Positions 1-8,369 of a stretch of DNA of 64,000 bases are shown here, in pieces (within the stretch, counting starts at the first letter, position 1; every line of letters starts with the position of its first letter). The position numbers and the translations under genes were made by a program. The DNA is from an uncultured Mediterraneibacter sp. (GTDB lineage Bacteria; Bacillota; Clostridia; Lachnospirales; Lachnospiraceae): NCBI RefSeq assembly GCF_934330165.1, contig NZ_CAKRGI010000009.1, positions 1 through 64,000 of the forward strand. Reading direction: 5' to 3'. The notes below the pieces were generated by a model. It saw nothing but the letters and a program-made list of their open reading frames with translations, did no database searches and was not told the DNA's origin.

Positions 1-317
1 TGAAGGAACACCGGAAAGGACAGGTTATGTATTCAAAGGCTGGAATCCGGAAGTCGCAGCAACAGTAACGGGAAATGCGACCTATGTAGCGACATGGGGA
101 GAGGATAAGAATAATAATGGTATCGCAGATAATGAAGAAACGAAATATACGGTTACGTATACGGACGGAGTAGACGGAGAAGAAATCTTTGTGGATCAGG
201 TATACGGAAATCTTCTGTCAGGAGTGGCGACACCGGCATTTGAAGGAACACCGGAAAGGACAGGTTATGTATTCAAAGGCTGGAATCCGGAAGTCGCAGC
301 AACAGTAACGGGAAATG
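1..317 (+). repeat. Direct repeat, 240-bp period, within the surface protein gene
   Basis: Bases 1-77 recur almost unchanged at 241-317; the only difference seen is a C/T at the Ala/Val codon after GN. The 240-bp period equals one 80-residue protein repeat. Near identity suggests recent duplication or gene conversion. Confidence 0.9.
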
Positions 318-646
318 TGACTTATGTAGCTGTTTGGGAAAAAGCTAAAGATAACAACGGAGATACAAAACCTGGAGATACAAAACCTGGAGATACAAAA
401 CCGAGAGATACAAAACCGAGAGATACAAAACCTGGAGATACAAAACCTGGAGATACAAAATCGAGTGATACAAAGCCAGGAAATACGAAGCCAAATACAA
501 CAACGAACGGCAGCAGCATCAAAGCCGGAAAGTCTGCTAAGAGTCCAAAGACCAGCGATACAGCAAATCTTGCTTTGTGGATGGCTCTGTTGGTTGTCAG
601 TGGTGGCTCGATGGTCATAAATAAGAAGAAAAAGTACAATAGATAA
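2..646 (+). CDS. C-terminal part of a repeat-containing cell-wall-anchored surface protein (5' end outside window)
   Basis: The reading frame is open from the left edge, so only the last 214 residues are present. They contain one partial and one complete InlB-B/Listeria-Bacteroides-type repeat of about 80 residues, recognisable by FKGWNPEV and TYVAVWE. A Lys/Thr-rich stalk of nine GDTKP-like units follows, then a sorting region: SPKTSD, a hydrophobic segment and a KKKKYNR tail. Such proteins are exported and covalently attached to peptidoglycan by sortase; the repeats usually act as spacers or ligand-binding modules. The sorting pentapeptide is SPKTS rather than LPXTG. The tail closely resembles that of the 1663-residue protein at 33482. 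A GTG at 191 could be mistaken for a start, but homologous coding sequence continues upstream of it. The ligand is unknown. Confidence 0.85.
   Translation, partial: EGTPERTGYVFKGWNPEVAATVTGNATYVATWGEDKNNNGIADNEETKYTVTYTDGVDGEEIFVDQVYGNLLSGVATPAFEGTPERTGYVFKGWNPEVAATVTGNVTYVAVWEKAKDNNGDTKPGDTKPGDTKPRDTKPRDTKPGDTKPGDTKSSDTKPGNTKPNTTTNGSSIKAGKSAKSPKTSDTANLALWMALLVVSGGSMVINKKKKYNR
361..495 (+). repeat. 15-bp tandem repeat encoding (G/R/S)DTKP units
   Basis: Nine consecutive 15-base units of the type AGATACAAAACCTGG encode the wall-spanning stalk. The unit length keeps the frame, so slippage would change stalk length without truncating the protein. The last two units have drifted. Confidence 0.9.
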
Positions 647-692
647 TTAGATATTGTATGCGAGTTATAAAAGATTGAGTTCAAATGTTTTG

Positions 693-723
693 AGACTCCA
701 TTCGTGAGAGTGGAGTCTTTTTT
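693..723 (+). terminator. Rho-independent terminator of the surface protein gene
   Basis: AGACTCCA at 693-700 pairs with TGGAGTCT at 711-718, followed by six T residues. It lies 47 bases after the stop codon. Confidence 0.9.
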
Positions 724-801
724 AGGTTTAGAAGAAAGGACTGGAAGTAGAGTATTTTTATTACTGGTATCAGGGCAGGTGGTTTTTGCCCCAACATTAT
801 A

Positions 802-830
802 TTTACTCCTGAGGATAAGAGTGTTATAAT
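802..830 (+). promoter_or_regulatory. Probable sigma-A promoter of asnS
   Basis: TTTACT (802-807), a 17-base spacer and a perfect TATAAT (825-830). It lies about 107 bases before the asnS start. No T-box specifier or antiterminator was recognised in the leader. Confidence 0.55.
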
Positions 831-937
831 TATTTGCAAGGCTGTCCAAAGAAGAGAAGGACAGCAGAATGAGAGAACCATCGCAGTATGAGAGGTACGG
901 CGTCTGGCAGACTATTTTTTGAAGGAGTTTTAATGGT

Positions 938-2329
938 ATGGAACTGACAACAATTCGTGAGTTATTTAAGAACAGAGAAGAATATCTGGACAAGCAGGTG
1001 ACAGTTGGGGGCTGGATCCGAAGTATTCGTGATTCTAAGACATTTGGATTTATTGTGTTAAATGATGGATCTTATTTTGAGACGCTTCAGGTAGTATATC
1101 ACGATAAGATGGAAAATTTTGCAGAGATTTCCAAATTAAATGTAGGTGCGGCAGTAGTCGTAAAGGGAACGCTCGTAGCGACACCGCAGGCAAAGCAGCC
1201 GTTCGAGATTCAGGCAGATGAAGTTGTAGTAGAGGGTACAAGTGCCCCGGACTATCCGCTCCAGAAGAAGCGTCACAGTTTTGAGTATCTGAGAACGATC
1301 TCTCATCTGCGTCCGAGAACGAATACATTTCAGGCTGTATTCAGAGTACGCTCACTCGCAGCGTATGCAATCCATAAGTTTTTCCAGGAGAGAGGCTTTG
1401 TATATGTGCATACTCCGCTGATCACAGGAAGTGACTGTGAAGGTGCTGGAGAGATGTTCCGTGTAACCACGATGGATATGGAAAATATTCCGAAGAATGA
1501 AGATGGAACAGTGGACTATACACAGGATTTCTTTGGAAAAGAGACAAGCCTTACTGTAAGTGGACAGCTCAATGGAGAGACCTATGCACAGGCATTCCGT
1601 AGCATCTATACATTTGGACCGACATTCCGTGCCGAAAATTCCAATACGACAAGACATGCAGCCGAGTTTTGGATGATCGAGCCGGAGATTGCATTTGCAG
1701 ATCTGGAAGATAATATGGAGCTGGCAGAGGCCATGCTGAAATATGTCATCAACTATGTGCTTGAGAATGCACCGGAAGAGATGAACTTCTTTAATTCTTT
1801 TGTAGATAAAGGACTTCTGGACAGACTTCATAATGTAGTAAGTTCTGACTTTGCACGTGTGACTTATACAGAGGCAATTGAGATTCTTGAGAAAAATAAT
1901 GACAAGTTTGACTATAAGGTTTCATGGGGATGCGATCTTCAGACAGAGCATGAGCGTTATCTGACGGAAGAGATTTATAAGAAGCCGGTCTTTGTAACGG
2001 ATTATCCGAAGGAGATCAAAGCGTTCTATATGAAACTAAATGAGGACGGAAAGACGGTTGCCGCTGTTGACTGTCTTGTTCCGGGAATCGGTGAGATCAT
2101 TGGAGGAAGCCAGAGAGAGGATGACTATGAAAAGCTTCTTGCAAGAATGCAGGAACTGGGTCTGAAAGAGGAAGATTATGGTTTCTACCTTGATCTTAGA
2201 AAATATGGTTCTACAAGACATGCAGGTTTCGGACTTGGATTTGAGCGTTGCGTAATGTATCTGACAGGAATGTCGAATATCCGTGACGTGATCCCGTTCC
2301 CGAGAACTGTAAATAACTGTGAACTGTAA
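938..2329 (+). CDS. asnS: Asparagine--tRNA ligase
   Basis: This cytoplasmic class IIb aminoacyl-tRNA synthetase charges tRNA-Asn with asparagine using ATP. The 463 residues comprise an N-terminal OB-fold anticodon-binding domain (about 1-110) and a class II catalytic core. Visible core elements are the [11 protein letters not shown] region, motif 2 with [15 protein letters not shown] near residue 230, and motif 3 [13 protein letters not shown] near 430 leading to DVIPFPR. The HAAEF sequence favours AsnRS over the related AspRS. Length is normal. GAAGGAG sits 11 bases before the ATG. The gene stands alone between its own promoter and a terminator. Confidence 0.97.
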   Translation: MELTTIRELFKNREEYLDKQVTVGGWIRSIRDSKTFGFIVLNDGSYFETLQVVYHDKMENFAEISKLNVGAAVVVKGTLVATPQAKQPFEIQADEVVVEGTSAPDYPLQKKRHSFEYLRTISHLRPRTNTFQAVFRVRSLAAYAIHKFFQERGFVYVHTPLITGSDCEGAGEMFRVTTMDMENIPKNEDGTVDYTQDFFGKETSLTVSGQLNGETYAQAFRSIYTFGPTFRAENSNTTRHAAEFWMIEPEIAFADLEDNMELAEAMLKYVINYVLENAPEEMNFFNSFVDKGLLDRLHNVVSSDFARVTYTEAIEILEKNNDKFDYKVSWGCDLQTEHERYLTEEIYKKPVFVTDYPKEIKAFYMKLNEDGKTVAAVDCLVPGIGEIIGGSQREDDYEKLLARMQELGLKEEDYGFYLDLRKYGSTRHAGFGLGFERCVMYLTGMSNIRDVIPFPRTVNNCEL

Positions 2330-2362
2330 TATGAAGGGATCTTTCTGAGTTTATAAATAAGG

Positions 2363-2418
2363 ACAGACTGCCGTCTGATGCACATTTCTGTGTGTGAGAG
2401 ATGGTGGTCTGTTTTTTT
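2363..2418 (+). terminator. Terminator downstream of asnS
   Basis: ACAGACT at 2363-2369 pairs (one G-U) with GGTCTGT at 2405-2411, followed by a run of T to 2418. The loop contains a second short CAGAC/GTCTG hairpin. Confidence 0.75.
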
Positions 2419-2486
2419 GATTGCCAAAAGCTCAGAAAATGCCTTATAGTATAGAGTATCAGATTACGAAAGCAGGAGAATTGGAA

Positions 2487-3539
2487 ATGAAATTTATTCA
2501 TATAGCAGACCTTCATCTTGGTGCAGAGCCGGATGCGGGCAGAGTATACAGTCAGAACCGGTCACAGGAATTGTGGGAGACACTACAGTCGGTTCTTGAG
2601 GTTTGCGAGGAAGAGCAGACAGACCTTCTGCTGATCGCAGGAGATATTTTTCACGGGCAGCCGCTTCGCAGGGAGTTAAAAGAGCTGAATTATTATTTTG
2701 CAGAGCTGACGCATACAAAAGTAGTCCTGATCGCCGGCAACCACGATTATATAAGAAAGGATTCTTATTACAGAACGTTTCAGTGGAATGAGAATGTAGT
2801 CCCTTTATTTGGACGGGAACTGGAATATGTGGAGTTCCCGGAGCTGAGGACGGCAGTGTACGGTCTGAGTTATCACAGCAGAGAGATCAGAGAACCTCTG
2901 TATGAATCGGCATTTGCGGGAGAAATTCAGAAGTATGAGATCCTTCTTGCACATGGTGGAGATGAGAAGCATTGTCCGTTTCGGGTGAAAAAGCTGGAAG
3001 AGTCAGGATTTGATTATATTGCACTGGGACATATCCACAAACCTCAGGCACTGGTGAAAGACCGGATCATTTATGCGGGAGCGTTAGAACCCATTGACCG
3101 GAATGATGTAGGACCGCACGGCTATGTAAAAGGAGAGATTACGGAAGCCGGGGTTCATACGCAGTGGATTCCGTGTGCAATGAGATCCTATATTCATCTG
3201 GAAGTTCCGGTTAATACGGAAGATACAACGGGGAGCGTGCGGAAAAAGATCCTGGAGGCCGTGAAGGACTATGGAGCAGAAAATATGTATAAGATCATTC
3301 TTACGGGATATCGGGATCCGGATCTGCGGTTTGATACAGAACGAATGGATCGGGACGGGAATCTTCTGGAAGTGATCGATGAGACTGCTCCTCAGTATGA
3401 TCTGGAAGAACTGTTGCAGGAAAATGACGGGAATCTGCTGGGAGAGTATATCCGTCGGTTTGAAAACTGCGAAAAGGACAGCATAGAGTATCAGGCATTG
3501 TATGAGGGAGTTGAAGTACTCCTTAAGAATAAGGGGTGA
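2487..3539 (+). CDS. SbcD/YhaO-like DNA repair exonuclease (metallophosphoesterase)
   Basis: This is a calcineurin-like metallophosphoesterase of the SbcD/Mre11/YhaO group, which cuts DNA ends together with a coiled-coil ATPase partner. Metal-binding motifs are visible in order: HIADLHLG (residues 4-11), AGDIFHG near 52, AGNHDYIR near 83, AHGG, and GHIHKPQ near 180. The start was set at the ATG at 2487 because AGGAGAA lies 8 bases upstream and the family motif begins at residue 4; an in-frame upstream start at 2421 would add 22 unconserved residues. The gene ends 6 bases before the ATPase gene, so the two are co-transcribed. YhaO is the closest analogue I recognise. Confidence 0.88.
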   Translation: MKFIHIADLHLGAEPDAGRVYSQNRSQELWETLQSVLEVCEEEQTDLLLIAGDIFHGQPLRRELKELNYYFAELTHTKVVLIAGNHDYIRKDSYYRTFQWNENVVPLFGRELEYVEFPELRTAVYGLSYHSREIREPLYESAFAGEIQKYEILLAHGGDEKHCPFRVKKLEESGFDYIALGHIHKPQALVKDRIIYAGALEPIDRNDVGPHGYVKGEITEAGVHTQWIPCAMRSYIHLEVPVNTEDTTGSVRKKILEAVKDYGAENMYKIILTGYRDPDLRFDTERMDRDGNLLEVIDETAPQYDLEELLQENDGNLLGEYIRRFENCEKDSIEYQALYEGVEVLLKNKG

Positions 3540-3545
3540 CGGAAA

Positions 3546-5147
3546 ATGAAGATAACGGAATTATATATCAAAAATTTTGGCAGATTTTCAGAGCAGCATT
3601 TCTATATCAAGGATGGTGTTCAGGTCATCTACGGAGAAAATGAGTATGGAAAATCTACATTGCAGGCATTTATCAAGGCGATGCTGTTCGGAATGGAGCG
3701 GGGAAGAGGAAAAGCTGCGGTAAAGGATGATTTCAGTAAGTACCAGCCGTGGGAAAATCCGAATTATTATGCCGGAGTAATGCGGTTTCGCTGTGGTAAC
3801 AGGAATTTCCGGCTGGAACGGAGTTTTGACCGGATCTCAAGGCAGGTTTCGCTGGTCTGTGAAGATGATGGGGAAGAGCTTTCGGTAGAGCATGGGGATC
3901 TGGATATGTTGCTGGGAGGGATCACTCCGGGGATGTATGACAATACAGTTTCGATCGGACAGTTTCAGAGCAGACCGGGACAGGAACTGGCAGAAAGTCT
4001 GAAAAATTATGCGGCAAATTATTATGAGACCGGTGGCGGGGAACTGGATTTAAGCGGTGCGATTTCAGATCTGAAAGAACGGAAAAAAGCAGTAGAGCAA
4101 CAGTGCAGATCTGCAAGGGAACAGAGGGAAAAAAAGTATCTTTCCATGGAGCAGGAATGTACCTATCTGGAAAAAGATATGAGAAAGTTTCAGGCACAGT
4201 ATGAAGAAAATCAGCAAAAAATCTGCATACTGCAACAAAAGCAGAAGGAAAATGATTCAAAAGAAATAAATTTACATCCGGGCGAAGCGGAAGCTCCTTC
4301 TGAACAACCGGAAGAGAACAGCCGTGGAATGATTATTGGTGGCTTTTTAGGAATCATTGCCGGACTGGCAGGGCTTTTGTGGGGGATATTTTTAAGAGAT
4401 AAATCCGGAGTTGACGTACTTTTGGAGCGGTCTTCAGCGTTTGTACTGTTGGCAGTACTCTTAGTGATCGCGGGCTGTGTGCTGTTTGTTGTGGGAATCC
4501 GTAACCAGGCAGGACAGACAAAAATAATAAAAGAAACAAAAAAATCCGGCCAAATCCGCACAGTGCAGGAAAAAGAGAAGACGCAGAACAATCCTGAGGA
4601 GCAAAAGCTTCAGTGGCAGCAGGAGCAGATCCGGGAAGAGTGGAAAGAAAAGAAGCTCCGGTACGAGAATCTGAAAGAGCAGCAAAGAGAACTGCAGCCA
4701 GATGAAGCAGAGGAAAGACTCTATGAGCGGAGAGAGGCACTGGAACTGGCAGAGGAGACGATGAAAAAGGCGGCAGAGCATCTTGGAGAGCGGACAGCAG
4801 CGGGACTGAACCGGAGAGTCTCTGAGATTTTTTTTGAAATTACGGAGGGAAAATATCCGGGAGTCAATATCAGTGACAGATTGGAAATTTCTGTATGGGA
4901 CGGAACGAGGCGGATTCCGGCATACCGGCTGAGTCGAGGAACGGTGGAGCAGATTTATTTTGCCCTGAGGATGGCGGCAGCCGAAATGCTTCAGGAGGAA
5001 GAACTTCCGGTGATCCTGGATGAAACCTTTGCATTTTATGATGATAAAAGACTGCAATCTGTACTAAAATGGTTGAGTCAGCAGGAAAGACAAGTTATAA
5101 TATTAAGCTGTCAGAGAAGAGAAATGGAATTTTTGAGAAGATGCTGA
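3546..5147 (+). CDS. YhaN/SbcC-like ABC-type ATPase with internal transmembrane hairpin
   Basis: This is an SMC/Rad50-like ATPase: Walker A GENEYGKST at residues 30-38, two coiled-coil stretches (about 170-240 and 350-420), and a C-terminal half with a signature-like LSRGTVEQ and Walker B VILDET near 488. Two hydrophobic segments (about 260-284 and 296-318) sit between the coiled coils where a Rad50 hinge would be. At 533 residues it is much shorter than B. subtilis YhaN (over 900). The partner is the nuclease immediately upstream. The expected role is DNA-end processing; the membrane hairpin suggests the complex is tethered to the membrane, which is an inference. Confidence 0.8.
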   Translation: MKITELYIKNFGRFSEQHFYIKDGVQVIYGENEYGKSTLQAFIKAMLFGMERGRGKAAVKDDFSKYQPWENPNYYAGVMRFRCGNRNFRLERSFDRISRQVSLVCEDDGEELSVEHGDLDMLLGGITPGMYDNTVSIGQFQSRPGQELAESLKNYAANYYETGGGELDLSGAISDLKERKKAVEQQCRSAREQREKKYLSMEQECTYLEKDMRKFQAQYEENQQKICILQQKQKENDSKEINLHPGEAEAPSEQPEENSRGMIIGGFLGIIAGLAGLLWGIFLRDKSGVDVLLERSSAFVLLAVLLVIAGCVLFVVGIRNQAGQTKIIKETKKSGQIRTVQEKEKTQNNPEEQKLQWQQEQIREEWKEKKLRYENLKEQQRELQPDEAEERLYERREALELAEETMKKAAEHLGERTAAGLNRRVSEIFFEITEGKYPGVNISDRLEISVWDGTRRIPAYRLSRGTVEQIYFALRMAAAEMLQEEELPVILDETFAFYDDKRLQSVLKWLSQQERQVIILSCQRREMEFLRRC

Positions 5148-5172
5148 CGTTTTCAGGAAGGAAGATAGATAC

Positions 5173-6507
5173 ATGAAAATAGAACTGCCAAAAAAAGTTT
5201 TATTTATAATCAATAATCTGCAGCTTCATGGGTATGAGGCATTTGCGGTGGGGGGCTGCGTGAGAGATTCGATCCTTGCAAGAAGACCACAGGACTGGGA
5301 TATTACGACTTCGGCAAAGCCGGAAGAGATAAAAAAGCTGTTCCGCCGGACGATTGATACAGGGATCGAGCATGGAACGGTTACGGTCCTTTTCGGTAAG
5401 GACAGCTTTGAGGTGACGACCTACAGGATCGATGGTGCTTATGAGGACAGCAGGCATCCAAAGGAGGTACAGTTTACCAACCGGCTGGAAGAGGATCTGA
5501 GGAGAAGAGATTTTACGATCAATGCCATGGCGTACAATGATCAGGTGCGCCTGGTGGATGCATTTGGCGGAATGCAGGATCTGAACCATCATCTGATCCG
5601 GTGTGTGGGAGATCCTGAGGAGCGCTTTTCGGAAGATGCACTGAGGATTCTTCGTGCGGTACGTTTTTCGGCACAGTTGAATTTCCCGATCGAGCCGGCT
5701 ACAGCGGATGCCATCCGCAAACTTGCTCCGAATCTGCAGAATATCAGTGCGGAAAGGATTCAGGCGGAGCTGGTGAAACTTTTGGTATCGCCTCACCCGG
5801 AGCGGATCCGTGATGCATACGAACTGGGACTGACGAAGGTGATTCTGCCGGAGTGGGATGCAATGGAGGGTGTGGCACAGAATACACCGCACCATAAATA
5901 TGATGTGGCAGAGCATACACTGAGGGCATTGAAAAATGTGAAGCGTGACAAGATCCTCCGGCTTACGATGCTGTTCCATGATATGGGAAAACCGATGATG
6001 AAGACCACCGATGAAAATGGTCGGGATCATTTCCGTGGACATGCACTGGTCAGTGAGGAGCTGGCAAGGAGTATCATGCACAGACTGAAGTTTGACAATG
6101 AGACAATCCGAACCGTTACGAAGCTGGTCTGCTATCATGATTACCGGGCGGAGGCAACACCAAAGAATGTGCGGAGAGCTATGAACCGGATCGGTGTGGA
6201 GCTGTTCCCGTATTATCTGGCGGTGCGTCTTGCGGATGTAAAGGCACAAAGTCCGTATCAGAAAAGGGAAAAGATTGAAAATATCGTAGAAATGCGTCAG
6301 TTGTATCAGGAGATCATAAGGAAGCAGGAGTGCGTGACGCTCAGACAGCTTGCGGTCGGAGGACGTGAACTGATGGATCTCGGAATGAAGCCGGGGCGTG
6401 AGCTGGGCAGTATGCTCAGTGAATTGCTGGAATATGTGCTGGATGATCCGGCAAGGAACGATAAGGAAATCCTTTGTGCATATGTAAAAAATAAATTGAA
6501 CCTCTAA
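5173..6507 (+). CDS. cca: CCA tRNA nucleotidyltransferase with HD domain
   Basis: This class II nucleotidyltransferase adds or repairs the 3'-terminal CCA of tRNAs using CTP and ATP. The head contains GGCVRDSIL (about residues 24-32) and the catalytic carboxylates in DWDITTSA, followed by the RRDFTINAMAY and EDALRILRAVRF motifs typical of the family. The C-terminal half has an HD phosphohydrolase domain (HDMGKP near 269), as in other bacterial CCA enzymes with a phosphatase function. At 444 residues the length is typical. An AGGAAGG site lies upstream of the ATG. It follows the ATPase gene by 25 bases and probably shares its transcript. Confidence 0.95.
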   Translation: MKIELPKKVLFIINNLQLHGYEAFAVGGCVRDSILARRPQDWDITTSAKPEEIKKLFRRTIDTGIEHGTVTVLFGKDSFEVTTYRIDGAYEDSRHPKEVQFTNRLEEDLRRRDFTINAMAYNDQVRLVDAFGGMQDLNHHLIRCVGDPEERFSEDALRILRAVRFSAQLNFPIEPATADAIRKLAPNLQNISAERIQAELVKLLVSPHPERIRDAYELGLTKVILPEWDAMEGVAQNTPHHKYDVAEHTLRALKNVKRDKILRLTMLFHDMGKPMMKTTDENGRDHFRGHALVSEELARSIMHRLKFDNETIRTVTKLVCYHDYRAEATPKNVRRAMNRIGVELFPYYLAVRLADVKAQSPYQKREKIENIVEMRQLYQEIIRKQECVTLRQLAVGGRELMDLGMKPGRELGSMLSELLEYVLDDPARNDKEILCAYVKNKLNL

Positions 6508-6573
6508 GTTAATCGCAGCTTTCAGGCATACTTGGCAGAACCTGTTCATAGATTAGAAAGAACTTGAATAGAG

Positions 6574-6600
6574 GTGCGGGCGTTAAAAGAGCGTCCGCAC
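6574..6600 (+). other. Hairpin between cca and the CotS-like gene
   Basis: GTGCGGGCG and GCGTCCGCAC form a G-C-rich stem around TTAAAAGA. No T-run follows, so it is a weak terminator at best. It may be an mRNA processing or stabilising structure. Confidence 0.45.
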
Positions 6601-6619
6601 ACGGGAACAGGGGGATGTC

Positions 6620-7753
6620 ATGAGAGAGTATGAACAGGAAGTGCGGGAACAGTACGAGATAGAGATTAAAAGCACCCGTCGGACAAGGGGTGCGTTTTTT
6701 TGCATTGGCAATGCAGATACAGAAGTATTCTTGATGAAAGAAACCCTTGCTTCTGAAAAAAGAGCGGCATTGCTTTATCTGACATTGAACCGGCTTGAGA
6801 AGACGGGAAAATTAAAAGTAGATGCACCGGTTTTTTCAAGGGATGGAAAGCTGATCGTTGCAGCCAGAGACGGAACCCGCTATATGATGAAAAAATGGTA
6901 CTCCGGGCGGGAATGTGATATGAAAAAAGAACAAGAACTCCTGCTTGCTGCTGAGAAACTGGGGATTCTGCATACGTATCTGAAGTGGCAGGAACCGACA
7001 GAAGAGGAGATGGAAACGCTGCTTTGTAAGTATGCAATGCGATCAGAAGACACAGCGGTCTCAGAAAATGCAACAGTCTCAGAAAAGAAGGAGAAAGAGC
7101 CTGTGCCACAGCAACGATTCCCGGAAGAGGAGCTGCAGGACTGCCCGCCTGCTGCACGCAGTCCTCTGGATGAAATGCTGCGGCATAACCGGGAAATGAA
7201 AAAAGTCCGTTCGTTTATCAGAAAAAGGGTTGTAAAAAATGAGTTTGAAGCATTGTATCTGAAGCATTTTGAGGCGATGTATGAGAAGGCCTGTGCGATC
7301 ACCGCAGCGATGGAACAGTCAGGCTGTATGCAGATTTATGAAAAAAATGTTGCGGAAAACCGGATGATGCATGGAGATTATAATTATCATAATATTCTGA
7401 TCCTGCCGGGAGATACTGCGATCACCAATTTTGAACATATGCGGATTGGAATCCAGGTGCAGGATCTGTATTACTTTCTGAGAAAAGCAATGGAAAAATA
7501 TCGTTGGAAACAGAAACTGGGGATTGGGATCATCCGGGCTTATGAGAGACAACGCCGGCTGGAGCCGGAGGAATGGGAGTATCTGGGACTTCAGCTTGCC
7601 TATCCTGAGAAGTTCTGGAAGACTGCCGGCAGTTATTGCAGGTCGAATAAGGCATGGCTGCCTGAAAAAAGTGTAGAGAAGCTGGAACTTGCGGTGAGTC
7701 AGGAAGAAGAAAAGACGAATTTTCTGAAAACTATTTTCGGGATACACCTGTAA
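6620..7753 (+). CDS. CotS-like spore coat protein (kinase-fold, atypical catalytic loop)
   Basis: This 377-residue protein resembles the CotS/CotI/YutH group, which has an aminoglycoside-phosphotransferase-like kinase fold and is deposited on the spore coat. The catalytic loop MHGDYNYHNIL is visible near residue 250 with its Asp and Asn. The following DFG-type position reads TNFEH, so the usual metal-binding Asp is Asn. A charged, low-complexity insertion (about 130-190) separates the lobes. A GGGGGATGTC context precedes the ATG. Sporulation fits the neighbouring yab/spoIIE block. Whether it phosphorylates anything is unknown; a pseudokinase or scaffold role is possible. Confidence 0.75.
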   Translation: MREYEQEVREQYEIEIKSTRRTRGAFFCIGNADTEVFLMKETLASEKRAALLYLTLNRLEKTGKLKVDAPVFSRDGKLIVAARDGTRYMMKKWYSGRECDMKKEQELLLAAEKLGILHTYLKWQEPTEEEMETLLCKYAMRSEDTAVSENATVSEKKEKEPVPQQRFPEEELQDCPPAARSPLDEMLRHNREMKKVRSFIRKRVVKNEFEALYLKHFEAMYEKACAITAAMEQSGCMQIYEKNVAENRMMHGDYNYHNILILPGDTAITNFEHMRIGIQVQDLYYFLRKAMEKYRWKQKLGIGIIRAYERQRRLEPEEWEYLGLQLAYPEKFWKTAGSYCRSNKAWLPEKSVEKLELAVSQEEEKTNFLKTIFGIHL

Positions 7754-7783
7754 TTTGAAAAAGGTGGAATAAACGGAAATTCC

Positions 7784-7812
7784 TTGACAAATAAGGACTG
7801 AACCGTTATAAC
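7784..7812 (+). promoter_or_regulatory. Strong sigma-A promoter of hup
   Basis: TTGACA (7784-7789), a 17-base spacer and TATAAC (7807-7812). The leader of about 95 bases contains an inverted repeat, CCATGT at 7830-7835 with ACATGG at 7850-7855, which could form a 5' UTR hairpin. Confidence 0.85.
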
Positions 7813-7914
7813 AGTACATAAGGGTGCATCCATGTGGACGGACGAGTGGACATGGGGCCTTTGAAAAAATAAGCATGAAATTGTATTTAAGTACAATGAA
7901 GGAGGAAATAATCC

Positions 7915-8187
7915 ATGAACAAGACAGAATTTATTGCAGCAGTAGCAGAGAAAGCAGAGATTTCCAAGAAAGATTCAGAAAAAGCACTGAAGGCTTTTGT
8001 TGATGTAGTTGCTGAACAGCTTAAGGCAGGAGATAAAGTACAGCTCGTTGGATTCGGAACATTTGAAGTAAGCGAGAGAGCAGCAAGAGAGGGAAGAAAT
8101 CCTCAGACAGGTGAGACAATGACGATCGCAGCATGTAAAGCTCCGAAGTTCAAAGCCGGTAAAGCATTAAAGGATGCAATCAACTAA
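7915..8187 (+). CDS. hup: HU family DNA-binding protein
   Basis: This is the small basic histone-like protein that bends and compacts the chromosome as a dimer. The 90-residue sequence has the family layout: N-terminal helices ([17 protein letters not shown]), the [20 protein letters not shown] beta-arm, and the [13 protein letters not shown] end. A very strong GAAGGAGG site precedes the ATG and a consensus promoter lies upstream, in keeping with an abundant protein. A terminator follows directly, so it is probably transcribed mostly alone. The position upstream of rqcP-yabP-yabQ-divIC is common in Clostridia. Confidence 0.97.
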   Translation: MNKTEFIAAVAEKAEISKKDSEKALKAFVDVVAEQLKAGDKVQLVGFGTFEVSERAAREGRNPQTGETMTIAACKAPKFKAGKALKDAIN

Positions 8188-8222
8188 TCTTCTGCAGAAA
8201 GAGCGGATGAAATGAATCGGAT

Positions 8223-8269
8223 CAGACAGGTTTTTGCAAGAAAATGGTTGCAGTGCCTGTCTGTTTTTT
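8223..8269 (+). terminator. Terminator after hup
   Basis: CAGACAGG (8223-8230) pairs with CCTGTCTG (8256-8263), followed by six T. GCAA/TTGC extends the stem inside the loop. Confidence 0.88.
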
Positions 8270-8369
8270 GTTTCTGTAGGCAATGAGCCGGAGTCTGTGG
8301 CTATACAGGCACAGGACGCCGGAAACCGACGCAGCATCATTTTATATGAGATATGAAGGGAGAAGGGTT

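Noticed and set aside
361..495. Regular repeats that could suggest a CRISPR array
   Set aside because: Units are 15 bases without spacers and encode GDTKP in frame; they are a protein stalk.
724..937. T-box leader before asnS
   Set aside because: No specifier loop, conserved T-box sequence or antiterminator hairpin was seen.
5200..6549. 449-codon open frame on the minus strand opposite cca
   Set aside because: It mirrors the cca codons, has His/Cys/Ile-rich composition with no domain pattern, and lacks a ribosome site. It is an antisense shadow.
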